Assembly: GCA_963812245.1 (NCBI GenBank)
Contig: CAWEUK010000002.1
Location: 868,001 to 932,000 of the forward strand
Origin: Salsipaludibacter sp963812245
GTDB taxonomy: Bacteria; Actinomycetota; Nitriliruptoria; Nitriliruptorales; Nitriliruptoraceae
Direction: 5' to 3'
DNA: 64,000 nt
Made by a program: the position numbers and the translations under genes. The notes under the pieces are model-generated. The model saw only the letters and a program-made list of their open reading frames with translations. It did no database searches and was not told the origin of the DNA. Positions 55,845 to 64,000 of this stretch are shown one piece after another; position 1 is the first letter of the stretch; every line of letters begins with the position of its first letter.

Positions 55845-56675
55845 ATGGCTGGCAATCCGGTCCGGCATGCCGTCGACATCGACGACGTCATCGCAGTGCT
55901 CGACGACGTGGTGGCGTGGGCACGCCAGGAGGCACACCCCATCGGCTACTTCGCCGTGCTGTACCGAGATGTCACCGCCAGGGTCCGACAGGGCATCCTG
56001 GAGGACTTCTTCGACGACGGCGAGCGCATGGCGGTCCTGGACGTCGCGTTCGCCAACCGGTACCTGGATGCCCTTGCCGTCCACGTGGCCGGCGGGACGC
56101 CCACGCGGGCTTGGCGCGTGGCCTTCGACGCCGCCGACGCCGGCAGCGCCATCGTGCTGCAGCACCTCCTGGTCGGCATCAGTGCCCACATCAACCTGGA
56201 TCTGGGGGTGGTCGTGGCGGCCACGGCCGGCCGGGACGGCCTGCCCCGGATGCGTCGCGACTTCGACCTGATCAACGCGATCCTGGCCTCGATGACGGCG
56301 CGCAGCCAGGCCGCCCTGGCGTCGATCTCGCCGTGGCTCGGTGCCCTGGACCGGTTCGGCGGTCGCAACGACGATGCCGTCGTGCGGTTCAGCATCGAGG
56401 TGGCGCGCCGCCAGGCGTGGGCATTCGCCACGCAGTTGGACGCACTCGATCCCGCGGGCATCGATGGGGCGATCTCGGCGCGCGACGGCGGTGTGGTCCC
56501 GATCGGCGAGACGGTGCTGCGACCCGGATGGCTGACCTCGGTCGTGTGGCTCATCCGGTTGCGCGAGTCCAGGGATGTCCGACGCAACCTGCAGGTGCTT
56601 GCCGCCGTGGCGCCGCCCGGCCTGGACGAGGTGGCCGCGATCGCCGACGGTGCCACCCCGGCCACGGGTCCGTGA
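55845..56675 (+). CDS. DUF5995 family protein
   Basis: 276 residues, start MAGNPVRHAVDIDDV after a strong GGGAGGGGGAGA site. The DUF5995 pattern is clear: DIDDVIAVLDDVVAWARQE, GYFAVLYRDVTARVRQGI, RMAVLDVAFANRYLDAL, and HLLVGISAHINLDLGVVVAA, where the His-x-Asn-x-Asp looks like a metal or catalytic site. RDFDLINAIL and a Trp/Leu-rich tail follow. Function unknown. Not obviously linked to its neighbours. Confidence 0.85.
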   Translation: MAGNPVRHAVDIDDVIAVLDDVVAWARQEAHPIGYFAVLYRDVTARVRQGILEDFFDDGERMAVLDVAFANRYLDALAVHVAGGTPTRAWRVAFDAADAGSAIVLQHLLVGISAHINLDLGVVVAATAGRDGLPRMRRDFDLINAILASMTARSQAALASISPWLGALDRFGGRNDDAVVRFSIEVARRQAWAFATQLDALDPAGIDGAISARDGGVVPIGETVLRPGWLTSVVWLIRLRESRDVRRNLQVLAAVAPPGLDEVAAIADGATPATGP

Positions 56676-56748
56676 CGCCTGGGCGGCCCGTCCGACCCGT
56701 CGATCCCGGTGGACCCTCGCTGGGCCACATGACGTCCGCTGGTCGCCG

Positions 56749-57396
56749 TCAGCGCAGGGTCCTGGCCATGACGACGCTGCGCCACACCAGTCCGACCTCG
56801 TCGAGGCCGATCTGGAATCCGTGGCGCGACAGCGAGGCCAGCATCGCGTCCGCCGGATGCACGAATGCTCGAAAGTCCATGCGCGAGATCCGGCACAGGC
56901 CATTGCCCAGGCCGACGGCGGTCCGCCCCGGCCACCAGTCGCGCGGGAAGGTCAGTGCGATGACGCGCGTCGCCAGGTCCGCGGTCCGGCCCAGCATCGC
57001 CTCCCAGTCGGGGTAGCAACACACGACGCGGTGCAGGACCACCACGTCGGCTGGTTCGAGCGCCGGCGACGCGACGAAGTCGCCGACACGCCGTTCCACA
57101 CGGTCGGCCAGGTCTCGTTCCGACAGCAACACCGCGGCCTCGGATTCGTAGGCAGGTGACAACTCGACGTTGACGGCACTGGCGGCGCCACGCTCGAGCA
57201 GGTGGACGTGCAGGCCACCGACCCCGCCACCGACTTCCAGGATCGAGGCGCCGTCGATGCCGGTCGCCTCGATGCCCCGGGCCAGGTCGGCGGCGGTGCC
57301 CCGCAATCCGCGCTTGCGGAACGCCTTGGCGTCGTTGGCGGCCGTGCTGCGCCCGAACATGCGGGCGTAGTCGTCGGCACAGCAGCAGGGTTCCAT
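56749..57396 (-). CDS. Class I SAM methyltransferase, BchM-like
   Basis: 215 residues. The N-terminus has a Cys cluster (MEPCCCADDYARMFG) followed by FRKRGLRGTAADLARGI. The SAM site is SILEVGGGVGGLHVHLL, then NVELSPAYESEA and VVLHRVVCCYPDWEAML. The arrangement resembles magnesium-protoporphyrin O-methyltransferase relatives, but no chlorophyll genes are present, so the acceptor is unknown. The Cys cluster might bind metal. Convergent with the DUF5995 gene. Confidence 0.82.
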   Translation of the reverse strand: MEPCCCADDYARMFGRSTAANDAKAFRKRGLRGTAADLARGIEATGIDGASILEVGGGVGGLHVHLLERGAASAVNVELSPAYESEAAVLLSERDLADRVERRVGDFVASPALEPADVVVLHRVVCCYPDWEAMLGRTADLATRVIALTFPRDWWPGRTAVGLGNGLCRISRMDFRAFVHPADAMLASLSRHGFQIGLDEVGLVWRSVVMARTLR

Positions 57397-57561
57397 GCCC
57401 GAAGCCTACGACCGGACGAGCGAGCCAGTCGTGCGGCACCCGCCGGACCGTCCAGTGGTCTGCGGCCCGGCAGTCGCACGGCGATAGGCTGCGAAGTCGA
57501 CCGGCTCGCCACGTTGGGGCCCGATTCTCCTCCCATCTTCGTTCCAAGGACTGCTGAACCC

Positions 57562-59271
<1,710 letters not shown>

Positions 59272-59401
59272 GCACTGGGGCGAGGTCCCCCGCCCCGTGG
59301 CCCGTGCCGGCACCGGCGTCGCCTATCGTGGCGGGTCCGGCGGCCATGGTCGCTCGATCGACAGGATTGGCCGTCGAGGCCGTGAGGACGAGGACGAACC
59401 G

Positions 59402-60454
59402 GTGAAGTGGATGCCACCGACGTGGCTGCGCCGGGTGGTGCTCGCACCGCTGGTCCTGCTCATCGCCACCCTGACGTTGCTGGGCACGCCGCTGCTCGTG
59501 CTCATCGGTGCCTTCGGCACCCGCTACCTGCCGGGCCGACTCAAGATCCTGCGCCTGTTCTGGCTGGCACTGGTGTGGCTGTACCGCGAATCCTGGGCGA
59601 TCCTGCTGCTGTTCGGCCTGTGGATCATCAGTGGGTTCGGGTGGAAGCTCGACACGCCCTGGTTTCGTTCCCAACACGTCCGACTCATCGGGTGGTACCT
59701 GTGGGGGCTCGTGGGCACGTCGCAACGCACCCTGGGCGTGCGGATCGTGACGGAGCAGGCACCGGGGGAGCTGGTGGTGGAGCCGCGGACGGAGTCCCGG
59801 CCGATGCTGGTGCTCAGTCGGCATGCGGGCGCGGGGGACTCGTTCCTGCTGGTGCACCTGTTGGTGAACACCTTCGACCGGGTGCCGGCCGTGGTGCTCA
59901 AGGACACACTCCAACTGGTGCCCAGCATCGACATCGCGCTGCATCGGTTCCCCAACGCGTTCATCTCGCCGAATCCGCCACCCGGTGCCGGCGTCACCGA
60001 CCAGATCGCGGCGCTGTCGGCGGGGCTCGCGGACGATGGCGCGCTGGTCATCTTTCCCGAAGGCGGCAACTTCACACCGGGACGCCGGACCCGTGCCATC
60101 CAGAAGCTGATCGACCTCGGGTTGGACGAGTACGTCGACCGGGCCAGGGACCTGGACACGGTGCTGCCGCCCCGCCCCGGCGGGGTGCTCAGGGCACTCG
60201 ATGCCAATCCCGATGCCGACGTCGTCGTGGTGGCCCACACCGGGCTCGAACGCCTGTCGTCGGTCCACGACGTGCTGACCGGGTTGCCCATGGAGCACTC
60301 GATCCGGATGGCGTGGTGGCACGTCCCCCGAGACGACATCCCGACGGACTCCAACGACCGGACGGACTGGCTCTACGAGTGGTGGGAGCACATCGACACC
60401 TGGATCCGCGACCACCAGGAACCGGGCATGCCGGACCCCAAGGTGCACGACTGA
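59402..60454 (+). CDS. Membrane-bound acyltransferase-like protein (PlsC superfamily)
   Basis: 350 residues. Two or three N-terminal hydrophobic segments (VVLAPLVLLIATLTLLG, SWAILLLFGLWIISGFGW) precede an acyltransferase domain: LSRHAGAGDS carries the HX4D motif and FPEGGNFTPGRR the phosphate-binding motif. It is longer than PlsC and the C-terminal 70 residues (DWLYEWWEHIDTW) are distinct; its acceptor is unknown. The GTG at 59402 gives VKWMPPTWLRR; the region upstream is polar and repetitive. Confidence 0.83.
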   Translation: MKWMPPTWLRRVVLAPLVLLIATLTLLGTPLLVLIGAFGTRYLPGRLKILRLFWLALVWLYRESWAILLLFGLWIISGFGWKLDTPWFRSQHVRLIGWYLWGLVGTSQRTLGVRIVTEQAPGELVVEPRTESRPMLVLSRHAGAGDSFLLVHLLVNTFDRVPAVVLKDTLQLVPSIDIALHRFPNAFISPNPPPGAGVTDQIAALSAGLADDGALVIFPEGGNFTPGRRTRAIQKLIDLGLDEYVDRARDLDTVLPPRPGGVLRALDANPDADVVVVAHTGLERLSSVHDVLTGLPMEHSIRMAWWHVPRDDIPTDSNDRTDWLYEWWEHIDTWIRDHQEPGMPDPKVHD

Positions 60455-60545
60455 GCTGCACCTGTGCGTGGGGGATGGCGTGGCGGCGGGTGGTGGGGTC
60501 CCGGGGCCGCCTGTACGTGCTCCGGCGGCAGGCGTGTTCGACCGG

Positions 60546-60585
60546 TGGGCGTGGATTCGGTGGTATCCGGTCGGTTTGACGCCCA
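60546..60585 (+). repeat. Single copy of the 40-bp palindrome-ended repeat
   Basis: Starts TGGGCGTGGATTCGG and ends GACGCCCA, same orientation as 15014-15122. The bases after it (GTGGTGATGG) resemble the flank of the array at 32561-32742 read on the other strand. It lies between the acyltransferase stop and xylA; the rest of 60455-60697 shows nothing else. Confidence 0.8.
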
Positions 60586-60697
60586 GTGGTGATGGAAGAG
60601 GTGGCATGGGGAGCGTGGCCTCGATCGTGGCCTGAATCGGGGGGTCCGGGCGTCGGGAAAATTGGTGCTGGTCATTCGCCTGTTGACCACGTAGGCT

Positions 60698-60718
60698 TTA
60701 GTTGATCTTCACAACTTA
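60698..60718. promoter_or_regulatory. Candidate operator upstream of xylA
   Basis: TTAGTTG, seven bases, CAACTTA forms a 6-of-7 inverted repeat just ahead of the xylA start, with TTGACC (60683-60688) upstream as a possible -35. It is AT-rich within GC-rich DNA, as ROK-family XylR sites often are. No xylR gene is in the window. Confidence 0.4.
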
Positions 60719-62074
60719 TTGACGGCAGACCAGCGAGGCGCCCATGTTCTTCCCGATGTGACCGCACCGATCGCCTACGAGGGTCCTGACTCGGACAATC
60801 CGCTGGCCTTTCGGTGGTACGACGCGGACCGCGTGGTGGGCGATCGCACCATGGCCGAGCACCTGCGCATGGCTGCCTGCTACTGGCACAGCTTCAACTG
60901 GCCGGGGTCGGACGTCTTCGGGGCCGGCACCTTCGACCGGCCGTGGCTGGAGCCCACCGACGACCCGATGGCGGCCGCCCGCGCCAAGATGACCGCTGCC
61001 TTCGAGTTCTTCGAGAAGCTGACGGTTCCGTTCTACTCCTTCCACGACTACGACATGGCACCCGAAGGCGCCACGCTGGCCGAGGGCAGCGCCAACCTCG
61101 ACGCCCTGGCCGACGATGCAGCCGGCCACATGGAACGCACCGGCGTGAAGTTGCTGTGGGGGACCGCCAACCTGTTCAGCCATCCCCGCTATGCCGCGGG
61201 CGCCGCGACCAACCCGGATCCCGAGGTGTTCGCACATGCGGCCGCGCAGGTCAAGCACGCCATGGACGTGACCCATCGACTGGGTGGCGCCAACTACGTG
61301 CTGTGGGGTGGTCGTGAGGGCTACGAGACCATGCTCAACACGGATCTGCGCCGCGAACTCGACCAGTTGGCACGCTTCCTGCACATGGTGGTCGAGTACA
61401 AGCACCAGATCGGCTTCACCGGGGCGCTGCTGCTCGAGCCCAAGCCACAGGAACCGACCAAGCACCAGTACGACCACGACAGCGCGACCGTCGCGGGGTT
61501 CCTGCATCGACACGGACTCCAGGACGAGTTCAAGGTCAACATCGAGGGCAACCACGCCACGCTCGCAGGCCACGACTTCGTCCACGAGGTGGCAACCGCC
61601 GTCGAGGCCGGCATCTTCGGTTCGATCGACGCCAACACCGGGGACGACCGCCTGGGGTGGGACACCGACCAGTTCCCGTCGTCGCTGGACGAGATGAGCC
61701 TGGTGACCTACCACATCCTCAAGGGTGGCGGATTCGACACCGGTGGCTTCATGTTCGACACGAAGCTGCGCCGCCAGTCGCTGGACCGCAGCGACCTGTT
61801 CCACGCCCACATCGGTGCCATGGACACCCTGGCCAAGTCCTTGCTGGTGGCCCAGTCGATGATCGACAACGGTGAGCTGGCCGACGCCGTCGAGCAGCGC
61901 TACGCCGGCTGGTCCGGCGAGCTCGGGTCGGCCATCACGGCCGGCGATCACGGGTTGGCCAGCCTGTCGAAGATGGTGGTCGAGGAGGGCATCGACCCGA
62001 CTCCGGTCTCCGGTCGCCAGGAGGCACTCGAGAACGTCGTGAACCGGACCATCGAGCGGTTGCCCCGGGCCTAG
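60719..62074 (+). CDS. xylA: Xylose isomerase (class II)
   Basis: Converts xylose to xylulose. Signatures: YEGPDSDNPLAFRWYD near the N-terminus, FYSFHDYDMAPEG with the active-site His-Asp, KVNIEGNHATLAGHDFVHE, SIDANTGDDRLGWDTDQFP and LLLEPKPQEPTKHQYD (metal glutamate). The intact frame starts at TTG 60719, without a ribosome site. An ATG at 60744 with GAGG upstream reads MFFP, the usual XylA opening, but is one base out of frame; one missing C in the run at 60752-60754 would restore MFFPDVTAPIAYEGPD (443 residues). I think that is the real start. xylB follows about 90 bases later. Confidence 0.95.
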   Translation: MTADQRGAHVLPDVTAPIAYEGPDSDNPLAFRWYDADRVVGDRTMAEHLRMAACYWHSFNWPGSDVFGAGTFDRPWLEPTDDPMAAARAKMTAAFEFFEKLTVPFYSFHDYDMAPEGATLAEGSANLDALADDAAGHMERTGVKLLWGTANLFSHPRYAAGAATNPDPEVFAHAAAQVKHAMDVTHRLGGANYVLWGGREGYETMLNTDLRRELDQLARFLHMVVEYKHQIGFTGALLLEPKPQEPTKHQYDHDSATVAGFLHRHGLQDEFKVNIEGNHATLAGHDFVHEVATAVEAGIFGSIDANTGDDRLGWDTDQFPSSLDEMSLVTYHILKGGGFDTGGFMFDTKLRRQSLDRSDLFHAHIGAMDTLAKSLLVAQSMIDNGELADAVEQRYAGWSGELGSAITAGDHGLASLSKMVVEEGIDPTPVSGRQEALENVVNRTIERLPRA

Positions 62075-62164
62075 TCCCGGCCCGTCGCCGGCACGCAGGG
62101 AGTGGGGTCGAGCGGCTGCGCCGGGCCCGGTCCGGCCCCCTGACAATCCACGAACGGTCACGCG

Positions 62165-63595
62165 ATGCCACTGGTTGCCGGAGTCGACTCGTCCACCCAG
62201 TCCACCAAGGTCCTGGTGATCGACGTCGACGACGGGACCGTCGTCGCGACCGGTCGGGCCACCCACGACGTCACCGGTGTCCACGGCGCCCGTGAGACCG
62301 ATCCTCGGCAGTGGCAGGGTGCGCTGCGTGATGCCCTGGCGGCCACGGGCCGTGCGGGCGAGGTGGCGGCGATCGCCGTCGCTGGCCAGCAGCACGGGCT
62401 GGTCGTGCTCGACGACGGCGGCGAGCCGGTGCGCCCCGCCAAGTTGTGGAACGACACCCAGTCGGCGCCGCAGGCGGCGGCCCTGGTGGACCACTTCGGC
62501 GGCCCGGACTGGTGGGCGCGGGAGGTCGGCGTCGTGCCGGTTGCCTCCTTCACCGCGTCGAAGTGGCAGTGGTTGCGGGCACACGAACCCGAGGCTGCTG
62601 CCCGCGCTGCCACGGTCTGCCTGCCCCACGACTACCTCAATCGATCGTTGACCGGCCATGCCGTCACCGACCGCGGCGACGCGTCCGGCACGGCATGGTT
62701 CTCCAGCGTGCAGGATCGGGTCGTCGACGAGGTGCTGGACCACATCGACCTGCCGCCCGACCGCCTGCCACGACTGGCGCGCGATGGCCATGCCGGCGAC
62801 GTGACCACCGCGGCGGCCACCGCCACGGGTCTGCCCGCCGGCATCCCCGTGGGGTCCGGCACCGGGGACAACGCCGGTGCCGCCATGGGGCTGGGCGTGG
62901 CACCGGGTGCCCCGATCGTGAGCCTGGGAACGTCCGGCACGGCGTTCGTCGTCTCGGACTCGTGTGTCCAGGATGCGTCCGGGATGATCGCCGGGTTCGC
63001 CGACGCCACCGATCGCTGGTTGCCCCTGGCCGCCGCCCTCAACTGCACGCTGGCGGTCGACCGCATGGCTGACATGCTCGGTCTGGAACGCGACGACGTG
63101 GCCGCGGAGACCGATGTCGTCGTGGTGCCCTGGTTCGACGGCGAGCGCACGCCCAACCTGCCCGATGCGCGCGCCAGCATCGTGGGCATGACCCATCGCA
63201 CGACGTCGCAGGAACTGCTGTGGGCCGCCTACCTGGGGGCCGCGTACTCGTTGGTGTTGGCCCTGGAACGCATCGACGGTCTGACCGGGGGGCTCGATCC
63301 GAACGCGCCACTGACCGTCGTCGGTGGCGGTGCCCGGGGTGCTGCGTGGCGACGCGCCCTGGGGGTGCTGACCGGTCGGTCGCTGCAGATCCCTGCGGCC
63401 GAGGAACTGGTCGCGCGGGGTGCCGCCGCCCAGGCGGCCGGGGTGCTCACGGGCGAGTCGCCCTACGACGTCGCAGCGCGATGGGGGACGGGCGGCACCA
63501 CGAGCGAGCCGATGGAGGTGGACGTGGCTGCGCGTGAACGGCTGGACGCAGTCGTGGGTGCCCTGGAACCGCTCAACCAGTCCAACCCCTGGTGA
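62165..63595 (+). CDS. xylB: Xylulokinase
   Basis: Phosphorylates xylulose for the pentose phosphate pathway. 476 residues of the FGGY kinase family: VAGVDSSTQSTKVLVID at the N-terminus, IAVAGQQHGLVVLDD, KLWNDTQSAPQAAAL, CLPHDYLNRSLTG, GSGTGDNAGAAMGLGV, VSLGTSGTAFVVSD and LTVVGGGARGAAWRRALGVL near the end. ATG 62165; the ribosome site is weak, so translation may depend on xylA. The pair forms a complete short xylose pathway; no xylose transporter is adjacent. Confidence 0.95.
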   Translation: MPLVAGVDSSTQSTKVLVIDVDDGTVVATGRATHDVTGVHGARETDPRQWQGALRDALAATGRAGEVAAIAVAGQQHGLVVLDDGGEPVRPAKLWNDTQSAPQAAALVDHFGGPDWWAREVGVVPVASFTASKWQWLRAHEPEAAARAATVCLPHDYLNRSLTGHAVTDRGDASGTAWFSSVQDRVVDEVLDHIDLPPDRLPRLARDGHAGDVTTAAATATGLPAGIPVGSGTGDNAGAAMGLGVAPGAPIVSLGTSGTAFVVSDSCVQDASGMIAGFADATDRWLPLAAALNCTLAVDRMADMLGLERDDVAAETDVVVVPWFDGERTPNLPDARASIVGMTHRTTSQELLWAAYLGAAYSLVLALERIDGLTGGLDPNAPLTVVGGGARGAAWRRALGVLTGRSLQIPAAEELVARGAAAQAAGVLTGESPYDVAARWGTGGTTSEPMEVDVAARERLDAVVGALEPLNQSNPW

Positions 63596-63610
63596 TCGTC
63601 GGCGAGTGAT

Positions 63611-63646
63611 CGTGGGCGGCGTGGCCGGTCGAGCGGGCCGCCCACG
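63611..63646. terminator. Hairpin between xylB and the convergent M15 gene
   Basis: CGTGGGCGGC (63611-63620) and GCCGCCCACG (63637-63646) are perfect 10-bp reverse complements around a 16-base loop, just after the xylB stop. It probably ends transcripts from both sides. Confidence 0.65.
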
Positions 63647-63659
63647 AGGTCCAGCGCGC

Positions 63660-64000
63660 CTAGTTGCCGGTGGTCGAGAAGTGCCAGGCTTCCGAGCTCA
63701 TGCCGTGCAGGCCGTAGCTCGACGCATTGGCACGCAGCCAGTCGTAGGCGGCGTTGCCGTAGCAGTTGGCGGCGCTGCGCGGGTAGCAGATCGTCTGGCC
63801 CTGCCACGTGAAGTCCACGGCGAGACCCTTCTCGTGCATCGACGAGCCCGGGATCGCGGTGGGGATGCGACAGGACGACGCCGGCGAGTTGTAGACGTCG
63901 GGGCAGCCGTTGGCAATGCGCAGTGCCACGGTCGTCTCGGGGGAGCGATAGCCACCGCCCCCGAGCACGATGCCGTCGGCTCGCGCCGCGTTCAGCAGGC
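63660..64000 (-). CDS. M15 (VanY-like) peptidase, partial; N-terminal part outside window
   Basis: The visible 112 C-terminal residues hold a complete M15 active site: GGYRSPETTVALRIANG, zinc ligands in SMHEKGLAVDF, and SSEAWHFST. It is a close paralogue of the coiled-coil peptidase at 51184-52884: LLNAARADGI, the CPDVYNSPASSCR block and the Cys pattern are the same. The frame stays open to base 64000 (LLNAARADGIVLGGGG), so the gene continues to the right, probably with a similar coiled-coil N-terminus. Confidence 0.9.
   Translation of the reverse strand, partial: LLNAARADGIVLGGGGYRSPETTVALRIANGCPDVYNSPASSCRIPTAIPGSSMHEKGLAVDFTWQGQTICYPRSAANCYGNAAYDWLRANASSYGLHGMSSEAWHFSTTGN

Overview
The window is about 64 kb of very GC-rich bacterial chromosome. 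Dense short-gap gene packing, GTG/TTG starts, a DUF2510 protein, a HipA-like/DUF3037 pair, DUF5995 and DUF4032 proteins and fused 5-oxoprolinase and DhaM proteins all point to an actinobacterium (Actinomycetota); I cannot place it more precisely. There is one tRNA gene (Arg, anticodon CCT), no rRNA, no CRISPR array and no recognisable insertion sequence or prophage.

Layout. 1-5.4 kb: an alpha-glucoside/maltose-type ABC importer (ATPase, lipoprotein binding protein, two permeases). 5.6-14.9 kb: OsmC-like protein, aldose 1-epimerase, PLP lyase/aminotransferase, methyltransferase with a His-rich leader, DUF4032 protein, GH1 beta-glucosidase, alpha/beta hydrolase and metG. 15-21 kb: a Bcr/CflA efflux pump, a DUF2510-AIM24-like protein, a zinc ribbon, a polytopic membrane protein and a hydrolase-DinB fusion. 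21-31.8 kb: a glycerol/dihydroxyacetone block: plsC, glpF-(small acidic protein)-glpK-glpD on the minus strand, fructose-1,6-bisphosphatase, and divergently dhaK-dhaL-dhaM, where DhaM carries EIIA, HPr and a complete enzyme I. 32-37.5 kb: tRNA-Arg, a CDF metal exporter, two TlpA-like thioredoxins coupled to a DsbB protein, and a helix-hairpin-helix/histone-H1-like protein. 37.6-43 kb: a copper module (csoR divergent from copZ-copA-copB, with a CsoR palindrome between them). 43-64 kb: HipA-like kinase + DUF3037, CHRD protein, MFS-spermidine synthase fusion, fused 5-oxoprolinase, pterin dehydratase-VOC fusion, two M15 cell-wall peptidases, a diaminopropionate ammonia-lyase-like/M20 pair, EttA, an acyltransferase, and xylA-xylB.

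Taken together the genes suit a heterotroph that imports oligosaccharides, cleaves beta-glucosides, uses xylose, and takes up glycerol and dihydroxyacetone. Glycerol enters through GlpF/GlpK/GlpD and dihydroxyacetone through a PEP-dependent kinase that appears to need no other PTS proteins; Fbp would allow gluconeogenesis from both.

Two points affect how the annotation should be read. First, at least 17 single-base frameshifts interrupt otherwise well-conserved genes (8.6-12.2, 18.9, 20.7, 23.1, 35.2, 40.0-41.5 and 60.8 kb). Most are one extra base, many in short homopolymers, and each is repaired by one base; I read them as sequence or assembly errors and give merged gene coordinates. Second, a 40-bp repeat with inverted ends (TGGGCGT...ACGCCCA) occurs six times in three intergenic regions, as two copies at a 69-bp period, three copies at a 71-bp period and one single copy. 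It is the least explained structure in the window.
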